A stretch of DNA of 19,974 nt. Origin: CAISOG01 sp044375625. Lineage in GTDB: Bacteria; Pseudomonadota; Alphaproteobacteria; CAISOG01. The notes beneath the pieces were generated by a model that had not been told where the DNA came from, made no database searches, and saw nothing but the letters and a program-made list of their open reading frames with translations. The stretch spans positions 1 to 19,974 of the forward strand of contig JBILMH010000034.1 of the NCBI GenBank assembly GCA_044375625.1, written 5' to 3'. Of this stretch, positions 1 through 7,400 are shown in pieces. The position numbers were made by a program, and so were the translations under genes. Numbering within the stretch: position 1 is the stretch's first letter; each line of letters opens with the position of its first letter.

Positions 1-22
1 GGTGAATCGGGGTCTTATCCAT
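1..22 (-). CDS. 5' end of an unidentified gene, cut by left window edge
   Basis: On the minus strand an ATG at 22-20 opens a frame reading MDKTPIH before the window ends. A good Shine-Dalgarno AGGAG (complement of 31-35) lies eight bases upstream, which is the main reason to believe this is a real start. The gene follows the helicase on the same strand with a gap of about 78 bases and no obvious terminator between them. Seven residues are too few to assign a function. Confidence 0.45.
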
Positions 23-100
23 AACAAAAACTCCTGCTTAAAAACAACAAAACAGGAAACTTATAACATGCTTTCTATCTCATGACTACACTATCTAGTC

Positions 101-1768
101 TTAACCAGGTCTTTTTTTCAAGAATCCTGGAAAATCATGGGATTGGTTGTCATCCGCATGCCTTCTGGATCCGACTGAAGATCCGGCTGAAGATGATGAC
201 CGCGCCTTAAATTCACCGCGCTCACCGCGCTCACCGCGCTCACCACGTCCTCTGCTGCTGTTATCATTGCTGACGTCGCCACGGGTAGAAAAGCCTGCGG
301 ATGGACGACGACGGCTAGCACTGCCAGGCGTGCTGGCGCCATTAGGATTCCTGTCGCCATGGGGGCTGTTACCACCAGGGGCGGCTGAGGCGGCGGGATA
401 GGATGACCCCGCATCCTCCCCCGAACGCCTTCTGGAGCCATAGGAGCTGCGAGAGCCACGATCACCAAAGCCGCCGGAACGACCCGCCCCACCCTCTTGG
501 CTGCGATAGGAACGATTGGCTTCATCCCCATTTCTTCCGCCATTTCTTGAGGAGCTGTAAGAACGGCTGCTGCTGCCGCCGCCCCAATCCGCGCTGACAT
601 CAATTTCAACCAGGGTCATGCCGTTGATGCGCTCAACCACAATGTCTTTTTGCAGATGTTTGCGCAGGGCGCGAATCTGTTTTTCATCGCTGCCCGTCAC
701 CATGGTAATCGACATGCCCGTTTTCCCCGCCCGACCGGTACGCCCGATGCGGTGGATATAATCCTCAGAAGACTTGGGCACATCGTAGTTCACCACCACG
801 GGTAGGTCATCAACATCCAGGCCGCGTGCCGCCACATCACTGGCCACCAACAGATCAATTTGACCCGCCTTAAACGCCCGCAATGTACGGCTGCGTTGTT
901 CCTGCGACATATCGCCATGCAGGGCTTCGGCGCGATAGCCCGCCCGTCCCAATCCACGACACACAAGCGGAATATCCCGTTTGCGGTTACAGAAGATAAT
1001 CGCCGATTCAAAGGCATGCTCCGCCAACAGGGTAGCCAGCAGGCTGGTTTTTTGGGTTGGTTCCACCGCATAGAATTTTTGCGTAATGCTGGCCGCGGTC
1101 ATCACCTTTGGCGCGATGCGCACAATCGCAGGATCCCGCATGAATTGGTGCACCAACCGCTCAATCTCCGACGACATGGTCGCGGAATAGAACATGGTTT
1201 GGTGATTTTCAGGCAGGGAGGCCTCAATCCGCTCAACATCGGGAATAAAGCCCATGTCCAACATGCGGTCGGCCTCATCCAACACAAACACCTGCACCCC
1301 GGTCAGCAAAATGCCGCCCCGTTGTTTCAGATCCAACAATCGACCGGGTGTCGCCACCACAATATCAATCGAATGCATCAGGGCGCGGCTTTGATCGCTG
1401 GTACCACCGATAATCAGGCAGGAGGTCACGCCAAAAGGCTTGCCCAACAGATTGATGGCATCAACCACTTGCGCGGCCAATTCACGGGTTGGCTCCAAAA
1501 TCAGAACGCTGGGCATGCGGGCGCGCCGCTTAAAGCTGGCCAACTGCTCTAAAATGGGAATAAGAAAGGATGCTGTTTTGCCACTGCCGGTTTGGGATAG
1601 ACCCAAAACGTCCCGACGTTGCAGGGCGTGGGGAATGGTTTGCGCCTGAATAGCGGTGGGTTTTTCATAGCCCGCCGCGCTGATGGCATTTAGCATTTTG
1701 CCCGAAAGACCCAGTTCGTTAAATGCGGGCAAAGGACTGGCAGCGGTATCGCTGGTAACATTGGTCAT
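101..1768 (-). CDS. DEAD-box ATP-dependent RNA helicase, RhlE-type
   Basis: A 555-residue superfamily 2 RNA helicase that should unwind short RNA duplexes during ribosome assembly, RNA decay or cold adaptation. Visible motifs in order are: Q motif around residues 34-46 (GYEKPTAIQAQTIP), Walker A SQTGSGKT (58-65), PTREL (93-97), TPGR (140-143), DEAD (164-167), SAT (195-197), then ARGLD and HRIGRTGRAG in the second RecA domain. From about residue 395 the protein becomes a long Ser/Arg/Gly-rich tail, as in RhlE-like proteins that use a disordered basic tail to bind RNA. The tail carries a GER repeat encoded by a 9-bp DNA repeat. The ATG at 1768 is preceded by AGGA about ten bases upstream. The family is certain; the choice between RhlE and other subfamilies is inferred from the motifs and tail. 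Confidence 0.95.
   Translation of the reverse strand: MTNVTSDTAASPLPAFNELGLSGKMLNAISAAGYEKPTAIQAQTIPHALQRRDVLGLSQTGSGKTASFLIPILEQLASFKRRARMPSVLILEPTRELAAQVVDAINLLGKPFGVTSCLIIGGTSDQSRALMHSIDIVVATPGRLLDLKQRGGILLTGVQVFVLDEADRMLDMGFIPDVERIEASLPENHQTMFYSATMSSEIERLVHQFMRDPAIVRIAPKVMTAASITQKFYAVEPTQKTSLLATLLAEHAFESAIIFCNRKRDIPLVCRGLGRAGYRAEALHGDMSQEQRSRTLRAFKAGQIDLLVASDVAARGLDVDDLPVVVNYDVPKSSEDYIHRIGRTGRAGKTGMSITMVTGSDEKQIRALRKHLQKDIVVERINGMTLVEIDVSADWGGGSSSRSYSSSRNGGRNGDEANRSYRSQEGGAGRSGGFGDRGSRSSYGSRRRSGEDAGSSYPAASAAPGGNSPHGDRNPNGASTPGSASRRRPSAGFSTRGDVSNDNSSRGRGERGERGERGEFKARSSSSAGSSVGSRRHADDNQSHDFPGFLKKRPG
214..249. repeat. 9-bp tandem repeat in the helicase tail
   Basis: The nine-base unit CACCGCGCT occurs three times perfectly (214-222, 223-231, 232-240), followed by a degenerate fourth copy (241-249). 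On the coding strand it encodes consecutive Gly-Glu-Arg triplets. Changes by whole units keep the reading frame, so tail length could vary between strains. Confidence 0.85.
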
Positions 1769-2050
1769 AAGTTGGTTTTTTCCTAAATTATTGGATGGAT
1801 TGTTTGATCACCTTTTGATCGGCAGATGATTGTTTTGTGGGCACTACTTAAAATAAAAGAAACGTAACCGTTCGTTTACCCCAGCAATACATCTGACCAA
1901 AAGCCAGAATTTCATTCATCTTGGCGGCAATCCTAGCTGATAAATACACAAATAGCAATGCCAATTTATTTTTATTTCCGCAAGGCGCGCTGATGAATAC
2001 CAAGCGGCTTAATACCCACCCCGTAACACGCCGACAAAAAAGGGGGCTAT

Positions 2051-2072
2051 GCCATTCACAGATGGCTTTTTT
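2051..2072 (+). terminator. Possible rho-independent terminator with no upstream gene
   Basis: GCCAT (2051-2055) pairs with ATGGC (2062-2066) around a six-base loop, followed directly by six T residues (2067-2072). An A6 run (2036-2041) could pair with the T-run to lengthen the stem. In the plus direction this resembles a short intrinsic terminator, yet no plus-strand gene ends here. It could end a small RNA or be chance. The stem is only five base pairs. Confidence 0.3.
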
Positions 2073-2100
2073 CACAAAACTGTCATACGATAACGATTAT
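2071..2100 (+). promoter_or_regulatory. Candidate sigma-70-type promoter for the 2133 gene
   Basis: A -35-like TTCACA (2071-2076, five of six matches to TTGACA) is separated by 18 bases from GATTAT (2095-2100, four of six to TATAAT). This puts a start point near 2107. The -10 lies inside the palindromic operator-like site, the geometry expected for repression. Confidence 0.3.
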
Positions 2101-2107
2101 CATGAAT
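2089..2107 (+). promoter_or_regulatory. Fur-box-like palindromic operator
   Basis: The 19 bases GATAACGATTATCATGAAT contain a perfect inverted repeat GATAA-CGA-TTATC and match 15 of 19 positions of the classical Fur box (GATAATGATAATCATTATC, allowing T at the central W). The match is by eye. Fur-family metal regulators (Fur, Mur, Zur) use related boxes, so the metal cannot be named. The site sits 25 bases before the ATG of the downstream orphan. Confidence 0.4.
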
Positions 2108-2132
2108 ATGATTAAAATTTTTGGTATTGCCC

Positions 2133-3128
2133 ATGACCATCATCACACCCCCCCATGACACTGTCTTGACTTATAAAACCATGGCCGATGAATGGCGGGC
2201 TGCCACGGCACACGATGCTATTGTCGGAAGCGTGAATCCTGGGGGGGATACTTTTCGTCGCACGGGATGGGCCAATGGCATCAAAGCATTTGGGAGCGAA
2301 CAAAGTAAGCGAGCCGCCCTGGATGCTGCCGCGATCGTTTTGGTGGGGGCAGCCCTGATCACGATAGCAAAAAGTGGCGACCTTAGGGGTGAGCTGCGCA
2401 TGCATTTGATGATGGAGCTGTTGGGCAAGATTACCAAGGCGAAAAAAGATAGGGAAAAAAGCCTGCTGAGTGCTAATGGCGGCGGCTTTTTGGCCAAAAC
2501 TTTGCAGGCGCCCACCAGCGCTGTCAAAATCGGATCGGCCGTGGTCGATGCGGCCAAGTCTGGTAACAGCATGACGGATAGGGCTAAAGAATTGGCTGAA
2601 AAAATTAAGAAAAATCCTCATGCAGCGTTAGTACTGACTTTAACAGATGATGGAACCAGGGATCGGGTATTAGACCTGTTAAGTCGTGATTCTGATACCT
2701 GGAATGATATACAGCAAGTTTTTAAAACCGCCATGGGCACCGATGGTGATGCCAACATCCAAGCTGTACTTGCGGAGATGGATAAAAACAATCGAAATGG
2801 TCAGGAACCTATACAAGAACAGCAAATAGAATCCGCCATCGAACAGGTGCTATCGAACGGCGCCACCGTGGGTGATATTTTAAGGGCGCACACTGCCGCG
2901 ACCCAAGCCGGCGGCGGGCTGCCATTTATGAGAGAGATGGTGAATAAATTAAAGGATAAGGATGCGAAGCTATTGCTGGCTGGCCTAGCATCGCTTAACA
3001 GCACCAACAGTGCTAACAGCAATGCCCTTGGCGCTTTGCGGGATCTAAAAATAGCGCTTGATGAGGAGAATCAGCATACCCGCACCCACATTCCAACCAA
3101 TCTCAAAAAAAAGCCTGTCGCCGCTTAG
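2133..3128 (+). CDS. Unrecognised protein, mostly helical, 331 aa
   Basis: I do not recognise this protein. It begins MTIITPPHDTV and is predominantly charged and probably helical, with one hydrophobic stretch near residues 60-80 (AIVLVGAALITIA) too isolated to make it a clear membrane protein. No cysteine pattern, nucleotide-binding motif or signal peptide is evident. The C-terminal half has Gln/Asn-rich and Asn/Ser-rich segments, and the end is basic (LKKKPVAA). The start is uncertain: the frame stays open upstream to a TTG at 2121, and ATG 2181 is also possible; none has a good Shine-Dalgarno. It stands alone, convergent with the O-antigen gene and 26 bases from its stop. It looks less GC-rich than its neighbours, and a Fur-box-like site precedes it, hinting at metal-controlled expression. 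Confidence 0.7.
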   Translation: MTIITPPHDTVLTYKTMADEWRAATAHDAIVGSVNPGGDTFRRTGWANGIKAFGSEQSKRAALDAAAIVLVGAALITIAKSGDLRGELRMHLMMELLGKITKAKKDREKSLLSANGGGFLAKTLQAPTSAVKIGSAVVDAAKSGNSMTDRAKELAEKIKKNPHAALVLTLTDDGTRDRVLDLLSRDSDTWNDIQQVFKTAMGTDGDANIQAVLAEMDKNNRNGQEPIQEQQIESAIEQVLSNGATVGDILRAHTAATQAGGGLPFMREMVNKLKDKDAKLLLAGLASLNSTNSANSNALGALRDLKIALDEENQHTRTHIPTNLKKKPVAA

Positions 3129-3131
3129 GCT
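3104..3131 (-). terminator. Possible terminator of the minus-strand O-antigen/AsmA operon
   Basis: Read on the minus strand, AGCCT (3131-3127) and AGGCT (3116-3112) form a five-base-pair stem with a ten-base loop, followed by a run of T (complement of the A-run 3105-3112). It lies 24 bases beyond the stop of the O-antigen gene and inside the 3' end of the convergent orphan. The stem is weak, but position and T-run fit. Confidence 0.4.
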
Positions 3132-3154
3132 GAATTGCCCTATCGCAAGATACC

Positions 3155-4498
3155 TTAAAACTGCCGCTGCCTACGCTGATCAATTCCATGATCAACTGCC
3201 TGGCGGTTTATAAGCATGGTAAACCCCACAATCAGCCAGATCCAGGCCTGCCAATAACTGGCCCACAGGCTAAAGCTGGTGCAAACCACCATCATAATGC
3301 CCAGGACTTGGGTGATGGTGGCGGCCTGCTGCACCAACTGGTGGCCGTTTAAGGGGGGGGATTGGTTGGCCAAAATCCGCCATTTGCGGCACAGGCCAAG
3401 CCACCACAGGGCGCACAGGGCGATGCCGAGGGCGCCAAATTCCAACCACAGTTGCAACACCGCGTTGTGCGGATGCATTGGGATCATGCGGTCGCCGAGC
3501 AAAGGAACCTCTCCCATATTGGAAAAATCGCGGGCGGCGTTAATGCCCCACCCCAACCACGGGTGGGTGGCGGCCTGGCGAGCAACAAAGTCCCAAATCA
3601 CAACGCGATGACGACTGCTTGCCGGCATCCATTCCGCATACTGCCACCCCCAGCTGTAAAAACTTTGCGCCAACATAGGCATCAGCAGCAGCAGGCCGAG
3701 GCCGATAAGCGGCAGCGCCCTTAGCAGGCCATGATGGTAACGGCGGGCAAGCATAAAAATCCCCCCCCCCAGCAGCACCACCAGCTTGGCCGCCAAACTG
3801 TTGGAGATCAACACCACCCCCGCCACCAACAACCACAGACTAATCCTTTGCCAGCGCCCCCGCAGCAGGGTAAGGCATGGCCACAGTAACAGCGCCAGCA
3901 TGATGGATCCACGATCGGTCATGTTGGCGCGCTCAGCCCATTCGAACTGAGGCACCTGATGCAGCGCCAGTCGGTGCGCCACCACCAGCGGCAACAGCAA
4001 CAGCACAGCGGGCAAATACAGGCGGACGAACCAATGGCGGCCGCTGGCCTTAACCGTGTCGGGTATCTGCCTAAGCCAACTCAGCAAAATCCCCCCCGCC
4101 AAGGCCAAACTGGCGGTGTCCAAAAAGGCGCGCAGGCCATTATCAACATTGGGTGCCCATAACAGGCTTAGCCCCGCCCACACAATGCCTAACAGCAGGA
4201 TAATCGGCAGCACCCTGCCCCATGCGGCGCCATCAGCAGGGCGCGGCCCAACCAACAGCGCCAGAATCGCCGCCATCGGCAACCACAACACACTAAGCTT
4301 GGCGGCGGCGGGCACACTGACCAGGGCGATTAGCATCGGGATCAACGGCCAAGTTTGACAAGGCAAAGCCTTCAGAAAACCTGCCTTCATGACCCTGTGG
4401 AAGAATGAACCGACAGCAGGGGCGTGTGATGAAGCGGGTGCGAGTGCGGGTGACGCGGCAGAAACGGTAGCCGAAGCATCGGGGCTGGGTATGGTCAT
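3155..4498 (-). CDS. O-antigen ligase/polymerase-like membrane protein (Wzy/WaaL superfamily)
   Basis: A 447-residue polytopic inner-membrane protein with about ten hydrophobic segments and a larger hydrophilic loop near residues 285-345. The loop contains HPWLGWGINAA and ends in HPHNAVLQLWLEFGALG (His344), the pattern of the O-antigen ligase/polymerase (Wzy_C) domain. Members polymerise O-antigen repeats or ligate glycan to lipid A-core in the periplasm; sequence alone does not separate the two roles. Its ATG overlaps the TGA of the upstream AsmA-like gene in ATGA, so translation is probably coupled. The gene contains a ten-base C run (G on the coding strand, 3761-3770) and two shorter runs (3353-3360, 4091-4097), which makes it prone to slippage. 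The N-terminal 35 residues are Ala/Ser/Pro-rich and may be dispensable. Confidence 0.85.
   Translation of the reverse strand: MTIPSPDASATVSAASPALAPASSHAPAVGSFFHRVMKAGFLKALPCQTWPLIPMLIALVSVPAAAKLSVLWLPMAAILALLVGPRPADGAAWGRVLPIILLLGIVWAGLSLLWAPNVDNGLRAFLDTASLALAGGILLSWLRQIPDTVKASGRHWFVRLYLPAVLLLLPLVVAHRLALHQVPQFEWAERANMTDRGSIMLALLLWPCLTLLRGRWQRISLWLLVAGVVLISNSLAAKLVVLLGGGIFMLARRYHHGLLRALPLIGLGLLLLMPMLAQSFYSWGWQYAEWMPASSRHRVVIWDFVARQAATHPWLGWGINAARDFSNMGEVPLLGDRMIPMHPHNAVLQLWLEFGALGIALCALWWLGLCRKWRILANQSPPLNGHQLVQQAATITQVLGIMMVVCTSFSLWASYWQAWIWLIVGFTMLINRQAVDHGIDQRRQRQF
3353..3360. repeat. Eight-base G homopolymer in the O-antigen gene
   Basis: Eight consecutive G bases on the plus strand (C8 on the coding strand), near residue 380 of the O-antigen ligase/polymerase. 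A one-base change would shift the frame and remove the last transmembrane part. Confidence 0.8.
3761..3770. repeat. Ten-base C homopolymer (poly-G on coding strand) in the O-antigen gene
   Basis: Ten consecutive C bases, the longest homopolymer I see in the window. It encodes the glycine run in LLGGGIFML near residues 243-247. At this length G/C tracts are known hotspots for slipped-strand mispairing in several bacteria. In this assembly the gene is in frame. Confidence 0.9.
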
Positions 4499-7400
4499 GG
4501 GGCTGCCTTAGCGGGATTAGAACCGGTTGCGGGATTTGGCTTTGGTGGGGTTTCGCCTGGCTGAGCCGACGGCGGGGCAGGTGTTTCGGTTGGCGCCCCA
4601 TTGCCAAAAATGCCGCGCAACGCACCAGGGGTCAACATGCTTAAGGGGTTCACCGATATGTCGGGATTGTCCAACGCCCCCGTCGCACTGTAATTGGTGG
4701 CCAACAATCCCCCCGCAGAATCACCCCCAAGCAGACCGCCAATCAGCGGGATTCGCGCAAATAAATTGTTGACGGCATAGGCGGGCACAATAACCCCGCT
4801 TAAGTTGATTTGATTTTTGCCTAAATCCACCTGCCCCTTAGCGGTAAGGCCAAGCGAGCTTCCATACAGGCGACCATCGGTAATGGTCAACAGTTGGTTT
4901 TGGCGGGCAATGTTGGCCTGCAACTGGCTAAAGGCTATCCCCTCACCCCCCAGGGCTTGCAACAGTCCCGTGGGAAAGGCCAGGCTGATAAGGCGCGCCA
5001 ACAAGGGCGCCTTAACCAGGCGGGGATCTTTTATCTCCACCGTGCCATGATAATCGCGGTTGTCGGATGGATTGGTTAGCTGTGCGTTGATGGCCAACAC
5101 CCCACCGCGCAAATTATCTCCCAGGTTTAAGCCCTCAAACAGGCGACCTGCATTGCTGCTGGCCAACTGAAACACTCGGCCAGCCGATTGATCCTGCAAT
5201 TGCAGCTTAAGGGCGGGCACGGGGGGCGGCGTCGGCGACGATGATTCAGAACTGCCGCCATCTTTTTGATTGGATGATGCGGGCTCAGACTTTTGCTCCG
5301 CTTTTTGATCTGGCCAATCCGCGGTCAGTTGATAGCGTTGCCAATGGTTGTCGGTGCGATGCAAATAACCGCGCAGATGGCGCAAGCCAATGTTGTTGGC
5401 CAGATACAACTGTTCCAAGGCGACATCCAACTGCATAGCGGGCAATTCGGGCGTTTCCTTATCGGCTTGGCCGCTGGCAAAGGCGCCGCTTAAGTCCAAC
5501 CCGTTGCCGGTCAGCGTTCCTGTCCATGCGCCAGCGGGCGTATTGGCGCGGGCGGGTGGTTTGCGGCTAAGGTTCAACCGAACATCGGTGCGGCCGATTT
5601 TCAGCTGGCTAGCCTGCAACTGGGTGGCGACCGCCGTTTTGGGATCGATTTTGGCGAAAACAATGACGTTTGCCCCACTGCCCATCAGGGCAAAGCGGTT
5701 GATAGTTTGCACCGCCCCATTGGCTAGCCCCAAGTCAACATCCCCTCGCAACGGCTGCCCGATATCCTTGCGCCAATTCAGGTCTGCTAGATTGACGGCG
5801 GCCTGATCCGCCTGCCATTCCGCATTTAAGCGGCTTTTGCTGGCGCCCGCCTTGCCATCATAAACCTGATAGCGGCCATTCAGCTGCATCACCCCAGCCT
5901 CCAAAGCGTTGGCAGGCATTTCCAAGCGGCGATAGGCATCCGCATCCATCGTGCCCTTAAAGGTAATGTCCCGCTGCAAGTGCACGGTGCGGGATGAGGA
6001 TTTGGCCTTGGATGTTTGGGGCGTTTTGGCTGTGGGAGATTTGGCGCCTGGCTTGGCGGCTTGCGAAGCCTCCTGCGCGGATAACAGCGGCGCGGGATCA
6101 GCCTCAATCGCGCTGGTCATCGGGTTAAACCACTCCTGCCATTTAATCTCCAGCGGCGCCCCCGCCAATTTCACCTGACCTGCCACCACCATACCTTTGT
6201 TGTCCAGATCCAGGGTAAGATTGCCATCACTGACCCCATGCTGATTGACCAGATTGGCCACCACCACATTGGCCAGTTTGGCGCGAACGGTGGTGGCCAC
6301 ATCGGGCAGACGCAAACTGTTTTGCAGAGGGAATTGAAATTTCAGGGCGATTTGGCCATCGCCGTTAATGCCTTCGGGTTTCAACCCCAATTCCTGGATC
6401 AATTGCAATTTGGGGTGGCCGATAATCGCCATGGCATCCGCCAATGGGCCCGCCAATTCCACCGCAATGTCGATAAGCTGATCGGGCTTATCAAAACCGC
6501 TGATCCCCACCTTGCCCTGTTTCAAACGACTGCCCGCCTGTTGCCCACTGGTCAGGGTGATATCCATGCCCGTTTCGGTAAAGCTGGCGATACCATCGAC
6601 CTTTTCAATCGGGGGCAGCGGGGGGAAATAATCCACCGTAGAACCCTGCACAGTGATGGTGCCCTGGGTTTTCACCACGGGCAGGCTGTTGTTGGCGGGA
6701 TCCAGCTGGGCGGTCAAAGTCATCTGCGCCTGTTGAATCGACCCGTCCCGCAAATGCTGCGTCACCCAATTGCGCGGATTCACCGCCATCGGCTGCGGCC
6801 ACAGCAGGGGCAAATCGTTAAAGGATAGGCCGCCCGCGGTCAGATTCAGGCTGAGCGCAACGGGGTTGGGCGTGGATAGCATAGGCACGGCGGCGGGCGC
6901 ATTTGGCATAGCATCACCCCCGCTTACACCTCCACCACTACTAGCTCCCTGCCCTACAGCGGCCTTCGCTTCGCCCGCAAAATCAAAGCGGCCATTGCCA
7001 AGATGCAGGCTGGACGGCATCAGCCGAATTGTCGAGGCATCGGGGCGCGCCGCATCAGGCTGCAACGTCAGGGTGACAGCCCCCTCCCTCAGCACAACAG
7101 GCTGCGGAAAAACGCCTGGCCAGTCCAGCGTTTGGGTTGGCAGGGTTAGGCCAATCATCAATTGTTCGGCGGCGCCCTTTGCTTCTGTTGAATCCGCAGG
7201 TTTATGCGGCATGATTTGGGAAATAAGGGGGGGGTGCGGGCTGGCCGGCGGCTGATAGCCAAGGCTTAAATCCGCCTGCAACCCAACCGCCCCCTGCCAC
7301 GGCTCAGGGATCGGCATGGCCAGCGCATCGCTTAGCAGCATCAGGGGAACAGGCTTCAGCTGGCCATTCCAGGCGCCGTTATCGCTAAGGCTGACCGACC

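Larger units (their letters stand above)
1769..2132. other. Divergent intergenic region, about 360 bp
   Basis: No convincing gene is visible. The stretch separates the minus-strand helicase from the plus-strand orphan at 2133, so it should carry both promoters. It holds a direct repeat TTTGATC (1803-1809 and 1814-1820), a hairpin plus T-run at 2051-2072, and a palindromic operator-like site at 2089-2107. It looks more AT-rich than the flanking helicase gene. Confidence 0.6.

Noticed and set aside
860..1552. Long open frame (230 codons) on the plus strand opposite the helicase
   Set aside because: It is antisense to a gene with complete DEAD-box motifs, and its translation is His/Gln-rich with no recognisable domain, typical of a mirror frame.
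1921..2115. 64-codon plus-strand open frame before the orphan
   Set aside because: It crosses the terminator-like hairpin and the operator-like palindrome, has no good ribosome site, and its composition looks non-coding.
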